Positions 1-9,222 of a stretch of DNA of 64,000 bases are shown here, one piece after another. The notes under the pieces are model-generated. The model searched no databases. It worked only from the letters and a program-made list of their open reading frames with translations, and was not told the DNA's origin. A program made the position numbers and the translations under genes. Every line of letters starts with the position of its first letter. The first letter of the stretch is position 1. Source of the stretch: Tenodera sinensis (lineage: Eukaryota > Arthropoda > Insecta > Mantodea > Mantidae); contig CM060962.1 in NCBI GenBank assembly GCA_030765045.1, positions 262,584,147 to 262,648,146 of the forward strand. The letters are read 5' to 3'.

Positions 1-78
1 TCCAAAATTCGATGTCGAGATTTCAGCGGAAATATATGTTTTGAGACCCCTGAATCCAAAAAAAGCATTTTTAGAAAA

Positions 79-113
<35 letters not shown>

Positions 114-815
114 AGTCTTTGGATAACAACTCAACGCGAAAAGTCGGTTTAAAACCAAAATTGGTATTTAAGTTTAATGTGTTTCGAGCATGCGACGCGA
201 AGATTTTGAAGCAAATAGCCCCACCCTAAACTACCCCTTGAATGGAAAATTTTTCGAAAATTTTGTTTTTCTTGAAAATGGCTTTAACGATTTTGATTAA
301 ATTGTCATATGTTTAACATATTTGAATTACAAATGAAATGTATATTTTGAATTTTCTCGCTATAGCCTATGTAGTCCTGTTTACTCTGGATGGCTTTTGA
401 ATAACTCGTAAACCGTAAAAGATAGACAAAATCTTACTATACAAAAAATGTAGGTCTCGCTACAATACACAGTTTATGTTTAAATACATTGTTGTTTTTT
501 AGAGTGAACAATAACCATTATTTTTTGTGTCAGTTTCGGAAAACTTAAAACTTTCGTGAAATGGAACATCGTTGTTAATTTTTTTGTATGTTAAGCATGC
601 AAAAAGAACGGGATCTTAAAATGTTAAAACATTTGACTGTCACTTAAAGCCTACTGTATTCTAATATTCCTCTTGCACCTACAAGGAAATAAACAATAAG
701 ATAATTTGTGCAAATGTATATCTCAAGCAACACAAAGAAGATACAGTAATAACAGTTTGTAAGGATGGTTAGCACGAGAGTAGAGAAAGTTATGTGAGCG
801 CAACACATCAGATCT
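1..815 (-). repeat. R1 dispersed repeat, near full-length copy cut by window edge
   Basis: Reverse-orientation copy of the repeat I call R1, compared by eye with the full copies at 33722-34580 and 59655-60505. Shared blocks, in reverse order, are the aaatatatgttttgag region, the (GT)n site, the block related to ctatagccagaaaattcaa, and the end block gtagagaaagt...gagcgcaacacat. The short frames inside are not conserved between copies, so I treat the repeat as noncoding. The outermost bases of its 3' end lie before position 1. Confidence 0.8.
81..112. repeat. (GT)16 microsatellite inside R1
   Basis: Pure GT dinucleotide run at the position where other R1 copies carry (CA)n, (CT)n or short ACAG units. 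Confidence 0.97.
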
Positions 816-974
816 TTTATTCCTTTTAACAACCCGTTTTTTTTATTTATTTTAACTTTAGTTTCTTAACTTTTTAAGGGTGAGGTTTTATTAGTTGTTT
901 CCTTGTTATATTCTTAGACTTCGCGCCCTACTGACCTTTTTGTCGACAGACCCCTAAACATCACCACTCACAGA

Positions 975-1034
975 CTCTTACGGTTTACCAGTTATGTAAA
1001 AGTCATCCAGAGTAAATCGGACTTCATGGGCTAC
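975..1034 (+). repeat. R1 copy, left part before the Gypsy insertion
   Basis: Forward R1 block (gttatgtaaaagtcatccag and onward) matching about 34125-34170 and 60050-60100. It continues after the LTR element at 5709. The R1 5' half is missing upstream of about 975. Confidence 0.7.
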
Positions 1035-1038
1035 ATCT
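1035..1038. repeat. Target-site duplication ATCT (left)
   Basis: ATCT immediately precedes the left LTR (TGCACC...) and ATCT immediately follows the right LTR (...AGCACA). A 4-bp duplication is the usual length for Gypsy-type integration. Confidence 0.85.
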
Positions 1039-1637
1039 TGCACCATAGGGGCGTAGGTACAATCGTGAAAGGTGGGGAAGGAATTGAAGAGAAGAGACCA
1101 CTAAAAATTTCAAGAACTATAACATTTATGGATCAATAAATTATACATTTGTTAACAGGAATGATTAATCGGTATAGCAAACCTTTAAACAGAAATGGAA
1201 GCCGAAACATACAATAGAAATACAGCTGAAAACCAAACCAATTTACATAACCCCATTCAACTCCCCCTCAAAGCGAGGAGTTGGGCAGTCTTCAAGCCTA
1301 TCTGAAAATGCCTAAATGATTCGCGTGGATATCCTACGGGTTACAAGAATTACTTGTTACAAGATTACATTTAATTCGTCCGCATTAGAAGCACCTCCCA
1401 GGCAAGTAACGGTCTGAAAACCAATCTGTAATTCACGGCCTGAGCCTTAGTTAAAACCAAACAACGGGACCACTTACCCTGCACACCGAGAAAGGAGCAC
1501 TCCGACTGACTGTCCCTACAACCGTGAGACCGAGAGGAAACCCAAAGAAAAAACACTAGCGCATCCCAGCGGGGAAAACAAGAGTCGCGAAACAAAAGGA
1601 GGTGCCATAATAAAACAAAATAAGTGCGATCAGCACA
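1039..1637 (-). repeat. 3' LTR of the Gypsy element (599 bp)
   Basis: Near-identical to 5102-5704. The ends are TG...CA, giving TGTGCTGATCGC at the element-sense 5' end. It is 4 bp shorter than its partner because of a purine-run indel near 1071. Confidence 0.95.
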
Positions 1638-1640
1638 ATA

Positions 1641-1651
1641 CTCCCACCCCC
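1641..1651 (-). other. Polypurine tract
   Basis: On the element strand GGGGGTGGGAG lies 3 nt before the 3' LTR, the expected site for plus-strand DNA priming. One T interrupts the purines. Confidence 0.7.
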
Positions 1652-2189
1652 AACTGGCAACACGCGCTCGCCATTCTGGAAAGGAACAGACTGATATGGT
1701 ATAAGAAGTATCATATTAGGAAGGACACACCTTACACCGCCAGGTCATTGTACAGGTCACTGTGAAAACACTGGCACCAAACACTGTCACTACAAATCAC
1801 TGACCACTGTCACATCAGAGCACAATTCTGTTTTTCCGGGACGGGAGAGACGATGCACAGCTGCTTGGGCGTACTGATCCCTCGTTGTTCCAGAGAAGTT
1901 AACCAATCCTGGGTTTGAGCATGGGATGCCCTCTCGTTGCAATCAGGCGTTGAGAAAGTCCAAAACCCAAAACGTGGGCCATAGACAAGCCCCTTCATAT
2001 TCCATCGTTACCATCGTTACCGCGGACCTTACCGCTGCCGTAACACTCCATATAGAAGGTAACAGCCAGGCTTAACATTACACAATGCCAAGTTGCGGTG
2101 GTTAGGTGCTTTCTGGACAGGTAATGAACAGGAGCTGGGGAGGCTGTAACACGGAACAAACCCAACAGAAAGGGAACAAAACGCAGGCT
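1652..2189 (-). other. Gypsy 3' internal segment without recognised coding
   Basis: Lies between the end of the truncated pol frame and the polypurine tract. A 62-codon frame at 1998-1810 is open, but I see no integrase HHCC or D,D35E pattern and no envelope-like signal. It probably includes the remaining 3' untranslated part next to a large pol deletion. Confidence 0.55.
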
Positions 2190-2951
2190 TCAAATAGGCT
2201 GCTGCCCCAAAGAAAAATCCTGGAGTAAAACAGCAGCCACCGATCCCCTGCTTGCATCGGTCTGAAGGATAAATCTACGTGAAAAATCAGGGAAAACCAA
2301 CACCGGGGGATTCATTATGGCCTGTTTAAGGTCCTCAAAGGCCTGCTGCTGTTCCTCACCCCACTTAAACGGAGTTCCCTTCCGCCGAAGACGGTTCAAT
2401 GGTTCCGCCCGCGCTGCAAAATGCGCAATAAACTTGCTGAAGAAATTCACCATGCCCACGTACCTGGCCAATGCCTTTACGGTTTTAGGGGGAGGAAAGT
2501 TACGTAGAACTTTGGTCCGCTCCGGATCAATCGTTATCCCAGCCGGAGATACAATATGACCTAAGAAAGAAATCTGTCCCACAGCAAAGTTACACTTCTC
2601 TTTGCGCAAGCTAAGGCCTGCGCGCTCGAGCCGGTCAAAGACCTCCGCTAAGTGTTGGCAATGGGTTTCAAAGTCGGGCGAGTAGACAACCACGTCATCT
2701 AGATAGTGATACACATATTTAAACTTGATGTCCGAAAATATTTCGTCTAATAACCGCGACAACACCTGAGCTCCAGTAGCAATTCCGAAAGGTACTCGTT
2801 GGAATTCATAAAGCCTCCATGGAACAGCAAAGGCCGTTAGTGGCTTAGACGACTCCGATAAGGGTACCTGGTAGTAGGCGCTATTCAAATCCAAACTGGT
2901 AAATACTTTGGCACCCGCAAAATAATGCGCCGCCGAATTTAAATGTGGCAT
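2190..2951 (-). pseudogene. Gypsy reverse transcriptase core plus start of RNase H
   Basis: A frame of 253 codons. It carries RT palm motifs: first catalytic Asp in SLDLNSAY (residues 19-26), YLDD at 83-86 and FLGH at 129-132, then the connection segment, then RNase H beginning at TDAS (231-234). The frame ends about 20 residues later, where a full-length element has over 100 residues of RNase H followed by integrase. It is out of frame with the upstream protease/RT segment that ends at 2939, so the pol polyprotein is broken within the RT fingers. The catalytic residues themselves look intact. Damage seems limited to the frameshift and the 3' deletion. Confidence 0.88.
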
Positions 2952-3799
2952 TGGTTGGGCCTCGATCTTATCTTTTTGTTCAAGTGCCGGTAGTCCACCA
3001 CTACCCTGAAATCGTCCTCGCCCTTAGGGACCAGAAATGCCGGACTACTATAAGTAGACGTGGACGGCCTGATCACTCCCTTTCGTAACATTTCGTCGAT
3101 CTTTTTACGAAGAATAGTCATTTTAGGTGGGGTGACACGATATGGTGGTAACTTCACAGGGGTGTCATCTGTTAGTTGTATGTCATACTCCACCAAATTT
3201 GTTACTCCTAAACGGTCAGCAAACAACGACCCATGGTTCGCACAGAGTTGTTCCAGCGAACGGCCCTGCTCTTCTGTCAAATGGGGGAAAGCATTGCTGA
3301 CGTCGCATATATGGTGACGTAGCCCGCCACTCTCCTCCAAAGGTGGTTTTTTGATGACTTGACCGCACTGAAATGCAACTCGTTCGGAACGGGCAAATGC
3401 AAAGGTGATTTCCCCATCCCGAAAATCAAGCCTTAGGCCAACTCTAGTCATAAAGTCCGAGCCTAAAATCAGTCGAAATGGCAGGTCCGGCAGAAGATAG
3501 AAATAGTGTTTCCACGTAAAACGCGAAATACGTATGGTCAACAGAACCTTGACATTCACCTGAAATTTATGACCATTTACAGACACGCACCCAACGCTAC
3601 ACTGCCGCGGTTTGGCCGAGGATTTAGCAAGATAGCTATAATAAAACTCCTCGTGTACCAAAGAGCAGGAACTTCCCGAGTCCAAGAGAGCGATTAACTG
3701 TCGTTTCCCAACAGTCACCTGTACTGTCGGCTTCAAGTCAAAGGGCTTGGCTATTATCCGACGGAATATCCGACAACAGGCAGAAATTCCGCAAGGGGC
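2939..3799 (-). pseudogene. Gypsy protease and N-terminal reverse transcriptase
   Basis: Open frame from just after an in-frame TAA at 3800-3802 to a stop at 2939. It has no ATG near its start; the first plausible initiator by ORF calling is a TTG at 3736, so it was probably made as a Gag-Pol fusion. Counted from that TTG, the aspartic protease motif LLDSGSS is at residues 17-23. The RT N-terminal fingers, with the VDYRHLN motif, lie near the end. The frame then runs out after LNKK, and the rest of RT continues in another frame from 2951 downward, overlapping by 13 nt. A one-base indel between about 2945 and 2975 is the simplest explanation. It lies in the same frame as gag but is separated from it by TGA and TAA. 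Confidence 0.85.
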
Positions 3800-3805
3800 T
3801 TATTG

Positions 3806-5020
3806 TCAATCTTGGCGCCTTTGACCGTCTACACCCACGGGTAGTAAAACGCCACCACGCTTCCTGGCTACCGTGCATTGTCTAACCAAATGCTCAGGAG
3901 AACCACATCTAAAGCAAGACCCTGGCGAGCGAAAACTATCTCGAGCTAAATCTGCTCGGTTAGTCTGCCGCGGCTCAAATCGATGACCATGCAGAGGCAC
4001 TTGCAATGATTCGCGGTTTCGTGCCGCATTTGACGCCTCATACTCTGCCAAGATCGGCACTAGCCCCTCTAAATCTTTAAACGTAGCAGGACAAGAGCTA
4101 AATACCAAAAGAGAACGTACCTCCGGGCTCAACCCCGTAATAATGACGTCACAGATCTGCCGTTCGCTATCCGGCAACCGTAGTATACGCGCAAACAACT
4201 TAACCCTGCTAATGTACTCGAAGAAAGACTCTCCTAACCCCTGGGGTTTCAAATAATGATCTTGAATTAATGTATGTAGCTCCCGACGAGGAATGAAACA
4301 CTTCAATACACTGTCATGCAATTCAGAGACTGGATCAACACATCCCTTAATACGCCCAATTATACTGGGCACCGCGTCACCCCCTTTTGACATCACTACT
4401 TCAAGCAGCTGCAAACCGGGAACTTCGCATAACTCAGCGCAATCCTTAGCTCTTACCAGGATCTTCAGAAATTCAAGAGCTGTAAGAACATCAACAACCT
4501 TAAAGGCTTGATAAGGTTCAACCAACTGTTGTAAGGGATGAAGTAACTTTAGCGGTTTAAAGGCCGTCATTTGAGACGTCAAAGTTGGTGTGACAATAGC
4601 CGACTCGGCCCGATCCCCTTTCTGAGCAAGCACTTCTAAATATCTCCTAAACTGCCCCTTCAGCTCGGCTAAGTCAACCCCGAACTTAACCTTAGGACAA
4701 TATTTTTGGAAATATTCAATCCGCTGCACATAATGCAAGATCCTGGCTGTCAAACGCCTCACCTGCGCTTTCGAAAACCCTGAGCCAATACTCGACTCGG
4801 AGAACAACTCTTCAAATTCCAGCCGTGCGGCCTCACATAATGACGGTGATTCAGTTACCAATAAATGTTTGTCCGACAACACAGCATAATCGTTATCCTT
4901 CACGCTACGAAGTGCGTCTAATAGGGCCGGAACGTCTGCCGACGACAAGTCGTCGAGTCCACGAATCCCCAACTCAAATAGTATTTCGTTCTTACGCAAC
5001 AGCTGAAAGTCACTCGACAT
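3806..5020 (-). CDS. Gypsy Gag polyprotein with CCHC zinc knuckle
   Basis: 404 codons from an ATG at 5020, 65 nt inside the 5' LTR-primer site junction, so it is the natural first gene. Residues about 242-330 resemble the retrotransposon Gag capsid region, with the pattern HYLKPQGLGESFFEYISR. A single nucleocapsid-type zinc knuckle, CX2CX4HX4C, occupies residues 369-382. The frame is uninterrupted. It ends at TGA, with TAA two codons later, before the protease frame. Its product would form the particle shell and package RNA. The intact gag next to a broken pol suggests this copy could at most supply Gag or be mobilised by a complete relative. Confidence 0.88.
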   Translation of the reverse strand: MSSDFQLLRKNEILFELGIRGLDDLSSADVPALLDALRSVKDNDYAVLSDKHLLVTESPSLCEAARLEFEELFSESSIGSGFSKAQVRRLTARILHYVQRIEYFQKYCPKVKFGVDLAELKGQFRRYLEVLAQKGDRAESAIVTPTLTSQMTAFKPLKLLHPLQQLVEPYQAFKVVDVLTALEFLKILVRAKDCAELCEVPGLQLLEVVMSKGGDAVPSIIGRIKGCVDPVSELHDSVLKCFIPRRELHTLIQDHYLKPQGLGESFFEYISRVKLFARILRLPDSERQICDVIITGLSPEVRSLLVFSSCPATFKDLEGLVPILAEYEASNAARNRESLQVPLHGHRFEPRQTNRADLARDSFRSPGSCFRCGSPEHLVRQCTVARKRGGVLLPVGVDGQRRQD

Positions 5021-5084
5021 GGTTAATCAAAACAATAACCCAATGCTCAATTTAACTGCCCCACTCGACCATAAGTTAACCGCG

Positions 5085-5095
5085 CTCTGCTACCA
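5085..5095 (-). other. Primer-binding site for initiator methionine tRNA
   Basis: Element-strand TGGTAGCAGAG begins 6 nt after the 5' LTR end. It is complementary to the 3' end of eukaryotic initiator Met-tRNA (...CUCUGCUACCA), an 11-nt match. Confidence 0.82.
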
Positions 5096-5101
5096 TTTAA
5101 T

Positions 5102-5704
5102 TGCACCATAGGGGCGTAGGTACAATCGTGAAAGGGAGGAGGGGAAGGAATTGAAGAGAAGAGACCACTAAAAATTTCAAGAACTATAACATTTATGGAT
5201 CAATAAATTATACATTTGTTAACAGGAATGATTAATCGGTATAGCAAACCTTTAAACAGAAATGGAAGCCGAAACATACAATAGAAATACAGCTGAAAAC
5301 CAAACCAATTTACATAACTCCATTCAACTCCCCCTCAAAGCGATTAGTTGGGCAGTCTTCAAGCCTATCTGAAAATGCCTAAATGATTCGCGTGGATATC
5401 CTACGGGTTACAAGAATTACTTGTTACAAGATTACATTTAATTCGTCCGCATTAGAAGCACCTCCCAGGCAAGTAACGGTCTGAAAACCAATCTGTAATT
5501 CACGGTCTGAGCCTTAGTTAAAACCAAACAACGGGACCACTTACCCTGCACGCCGAGAAAGGAGCACTCCGACTGACTGTCCCTACAACCGTGAGACCGA
5601 GAGGAAACCCAAAGAAAAGACACTAGCGCATCCCAGCGGAGAAAACAAGAGTCGCGAAACAAAAGGAGGTGCCATAATAAAACAAAATAAGTGCGATCAG
5701 CACA
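5102..5704 (-). repeat. 5' LTR of the Gypsy element (603 bp)
   Basis: Partner of 1039-1637. It differs at about 7 substitutions plus a 4-bp indel. It should contain the element promoter in element sense, but I could not place a clear TATA box. Confidence 0.95.
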
Positions 5705-5708
5705 ATCT
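5705..5708. repeat. Target-site duplication ATCT (right)
   Basis: Second copy of the 4-bp duplication directly after the right LTR. Confidence 0.85.
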
Positions 5709-6108
5709 ATAGCCAGAAAAATCAAAATATACATTAAATTTGTCATAAAATATCTCAAACATATGTCATTTTAATTAAAATCGCTAGTCATTTCAGGGAA
5801 ATCAAAATTTTCGAATAATTGTCCATGTAAGGGGTAGTTTAAGCTGGAGGACTTTTCTTCTAAATCTTCGTGTCGTACCTTTGAAAGACATTAAACTTAA
5901 ATGCTAACTTTGGTTTTTTAACCGATTTTTCGTTTTTGCGTTATTTAATCCACAGTCTGAGACACAGACACACAAGGACCTTTTTCTGAAAATGTTTATT
6001 TTGGATTCAGGAGGCCTCAAAACATACATTTCTGGTGAAATCTCGGCAGAGATTTTGGGTGGAATACAATGCTTCCTCTACTTTACTATATGTAGTAGAG
6101 AATGTAAA
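5709..6108 (+). repeat. R1 copy, right part after the Gypsy insertion
   Basis: Resumes with atagccagaaaaatcaaaat and runs to the R1 3' end (gtagagaatgtaa). It matches 34165-34580 and 60100-60505 block for block, including the ctgagacacagacacacaagg site where other copies carry CA repeats. Confidence 0.82.
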
Positions 6109-7093
6109 AATAGAGCGAGGCTGCGGGATGGTTTCCTTTTTAAATGAATTGGTAAATAGAAGCTTTTACTTACATTTTTCTCCTACATGTATGATTCATT
6201 TTTAAATAACTGTTTTATTAGCCTCCACTAGCAATAATATTTTGTTTATCCTGTAGCACTACATAAAATCCTTTGAAACGATAAGTTTAATGTTCCTAAT
6301 GAAATACTTTCCTGGTGTTCGTTTGTTTGCGGGATGCACATTTATGGCAATTAATGCAGTCATTATTTGCGACACTTTTAAACCTCCAAAGGCGAGATAT
6401 TGGTGGTTGTTATTCGAGTAAAAACAGAAGCACAGCAGTGATAGCAACCCCACGGTGTTACCATAAATACCAATCCGGCAATTATCTCCTTATCAGCCTG
6501 AGCAGTAGTAAAGCTCAACACATATCTTCAGTGTACAACTATAGGGAGCAGATTTCTAAGTTATCTACGGCAATTATCTCCCGACTGCTTGCTAGGGGGA
6601 AAATAAGCAAAGAAAAAGGGGAAGGGATAAAATGTCCCTGTCATAAATACGACCTCGTTTCCGGTGGCAATAAATATTATATTGCTTATTGTGCCCCAAG
6701 TATGCTGCGCTAATGTGCAAAACAATAGGTACCGGAAATGACCGGACCACAGTTTTATTTAATCGCTTCCGGCAGATACAGAGCTAATCCTTAAGCACTG
6801 AGATCGTTATTGTAGAAAAATAGGTATAAGCTCCCGTTGTATGTATTGTTTCATTCTTCGTATATTGATATCTGCCAACAAGTGAATGTCAACGAAACAC
6901 ATCCATTGACTAACCGTGTCTATTAGGTACAGATAAAGGAATAAAAAATTAAAAAAATAGTGTTGCCCAAGTAGATTTATGACGAAAGGGTAACAAGGAA
7001 AGCCTCTGGGAAACATTAAAATATTGGCTTAGGATTAGAAATTTAGTCAACCCTAATATCTTACATTAGTGTCTGAATGTTTAGGAAAAACAT
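6109..7093. other. Unassigned sequence
   Basis: No recognisable gene, RNA or repeat family. A 132-codon frame at 6315-6713 has no known domain and ordinary AT-rich composition. Confidence 0.4.
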
Positions 7094-7202
7094 AATCAAG
7101 AAGATGCATGGCTTAATAGAATTAAAGAAAATTCTGGATAAAACTGGTTTAGGAGATATCTGGAGACATGGGTAATTAGAAGATCGTTGCTGGAAACAAA
7201 TT
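7094..7202 (+). pseudogene. Short LINE-like fragment, copy 1 of a direct repeat
   Basis: Almost identical to 8027-8138. One frame reads LIELKKILDKTGLGDIWRH, similar to a segment found near the C-terminus of some non-LTR retrotransposon proteins. It is too short for confident assignment. Confidence 0.4.
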
Positions 7203-8026
7203 AAGCACCGAACGTGTTGAAAGGCAAGAAATGCATGTCAGTTTTATTTTTAAAGTTTCATTGGATATACAGGATAGAAGGGAAGTCAGTATATTCCTTC
7301 TAATATGTGCTCCATAGAAGCACAACAAACAAAAAGTCTACTGGCATTTTGTTCTTTGATCAGCTGATTTAGAAAAAAATAAATTGTTTTTCATCCAACT
7401 TGGATGCGTAACTCTACAGGAATATATGAAGATAACAGTTTATTACTTTTAAGATGCGTAGAGTAACTTATTTATGACATAGCTTTGGTAGTAATTATGC
7501 GACATCACACAGGGTTTCGAAATAATTAATCACTTAAGAGATGTGAAGGAATACTCCAAGCAGCTTTTTCACACGTGCAGTAAGTCGACAACGTTGCGTT
7601 GAGGTTGGTCAGGGAATTGAGCTGGTCTGTGCATGTAAACAGGTCTGGCACTTTCCCTTTGTTTTTAATGTTTTGAGAGCTAACGCTTGTGATTGGCCTA
7701 CGCTCGTGCACAGGAGGACAAGGCAGGGTATTTATTTGTGTTTTCAAGAAGCACTGTTACTGTGTTTGTTTATGTACTGAGCTAGGGAAAGTGACACCCA
7801 CACAATCTGCAGTGTTGCCAGGTTGTTTCGAGAAACCTAAAATATCTCCGTAGGAAATGGCCGAAGACAAAAACGTAAGATACGAAATGTGTTCCAAATA
7901 TCGAGATCTATCACTGGTTTAAATTAGTGTATATCCCTAATAACGGTTTGGAGTAGATGAGAGTAAGTAGAAATATGTGACAACTCAGCAAGACAAAGCT
8001 TTACATGGACTAGAACAGTAATAACC
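7203..8026. other. Unassigned spacer between duplicated LINE-like fragments
   Basis: No coding or repeat signal recognised. The short frames present lack domain features. Confidence 0.35.
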
Positions 8027-8220
8027 AATCAAGAAGATGCTTGGCTTAATAGAATTAAAGAAAATTCTGGATAAAACTGGTTTAGGAGATATCTGGAGAC
8101 ATAGATAATCACATGAAGATCGTTATTGGAAACAAATTCTAGAACGCAAACAAACTTGAAATTCTTAAGGAGAAACTGGGAAAGAAGAAGTGGTTCGATT
8201 TATTGGGAACAATTAGAATG
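8027..8220 (+). pseudogene. Short LINE-like fragment, copy 2, extending further
   Basis: The first 112 bp repeat 7094-7202. It then continues (EDRYWKQILER and beyond in one frame, with stops) and is followed by an A-rich (AAAT)n tail at 8222-8275, as expected for a retroposed 3' end. Confidence 0.42.
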
Positions 8221-8221
8221 A

Positions 8222-8275
8222 AAAAATGATAAATGAAAAAAAAAATAAATAAATAAATAAATAAAAATAAAACAT
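8222..8275. repeat. A-rich (AAAT)n tract
   Basis: Runs of A and AAAT units. Likely the tail of the preceding LINE-like fragment. Confidence 0.75.
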
Positions 8276-8396
8276 TGGAAATACGGAACTATTTAGGCAA
8301 GATGGCTAAGGAAATTAGAGTAAGCAAGACAAGGAGATAGGTTAAATATTGTATAAATGATAGATATAAGTGATAAAGATGCTAGAACAGGTTAAC

Positions 8397-8895
8397 ACTC
8401 ATCAGTCACTCACTCAGTCATGTCACTCACTCATTCACTCACTCACTCGCTCGCTCACTCACTCACTCACTCACTCGCTCACTCTCTCACTTACTCACAC
8501 ACTCACAGACTCACTCACTCACTCACTCGCTCACTCTCACTTACTCACACACTCACAGACTCACTCACTCGCTCACTCACTCACTCACTCGCTCACTCTC
8601 ACTTACTCACACACTCGCAGACTCACTCACTCGCTCACTCACTCACTCGCTCACTCACTTACTCACTCACAGACTCACTCACTCGCTCACTCTCTCACTT
8701 ACTCAGTCACACACTCACAGACTCACTCACTCACTCACTCACTCACTCATTCATTCACTCACTCACTCACTCGCTCACTCGTTCACTCGTTCACTCGCTC
8801 ACTCTCTCACTTACTCACACACTCACAGACTCACTCACTCACTCACTCACTCACTCACTCACTCACTCACACACTCACTCACTCACTCACTTACT
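8397..8895. repeat. (ACTC)n tetranucleotide array with higher-order variants
   Basis: About 500 bp of ACTC units with GCTC, ACAC and ACAG variants. The variant block cttactcacacactcacagac recurs near 8491, 8541, 8603, 8659, 8699 and 8811 (40-112 bp apart), giving a loose second-order repeat. The long Thr-His-Ser-Leu frames over it are translation artefacts. Confidence 0.97.
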
Positions 8896-9029
8896 TCCCA
8901 TTGCACGAGGGAACGAACCGAGAATCATCGGTAGAACAACGAGGCACACTAAAGCCTTTACTTACAAACAGGCAGCATGCTACTTACTGATCAAATTGCG
9001 TTAAGTTTTCACGGCCGGTGTCATGCACT

Positions 9030-9222
9030 ACAGAACGAATATCCGGGCTTGTAGGCCGTGGTCTAGGGGAAAATCTTCTTCCACACGTTTCGTTTGAAGC
9101 TATGTGGAACATCATCAGTGGTGTGACCGTAGAACTCTGCTAGTCTCGATGAGTACTTTGAACCAAACGTCTGGAAGATTTTCCACTAGGCCACGGCCTA
9201 CAAGCGTGGTTATTCGTTCTGT
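9030..9222. mobile_element. Foldback (hairpin) element, MITE-like
   Basis: Two arms of about 67-70 bp, 9030-9099 and 9156-9222, are inverted copies. Both contain acagaacgaata, cttgtaggccgtgg and gaaaatcttc, with roughly 80 percent identity by eye. They are separated by a 56-bp loop. No coding capacity. Confidence 0.75.

Larger units (their letters stand above)
1039..5704 (-). mobile_element. Gypsy-type LTR retrotransposon, internally deleted
   Basis: A 4666-bp element read on the minus strand: 5' LTR 5704-5102, primer-binding site, gag, protease plus reverse transcriptase, a short RNase H start, an untranslated 3' segment, polypurine tract, 3' LTR 1637-1039. The gag-PR-RT-RNase H order with a CX2CX4HX4C knuckle, a DSG protease site and a YLDD box places it in Ty3/Gypsy. 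No integrase is present and RNase H stops just after its first acidic motif, so about 1.5-2.5 kb of pol is missing compared with a usual Gypsy element. The LTRs differ at about 7 substitutions plus one 4-bp indel over about 600 bp, which implies recent insertion. It landed inside an R1 repeat. It cannot be autonomous as it stands. Confidence 0.93.

Noticed and set aside
1371..1595. 74-codon frame duplicated at 5438-5758
   Set aside because: It lies inside the Gypsy LTRs and is repeated only because the LTR is.
8397..8895. CRISPR-like repeat-spacer array
   Set aside because: Units are four-base microsatellite with irregular 40-112 bp recurrences; there are no constant repeats, unique spacers or cas genes, and the DNA is eukaryotic.
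8370..9004. Two long Thr/His/Ser/Leu-rich open frames
   Set aside because: They translate the (ACTC)n array. Absence of stops follows from the repeat, not from selection.
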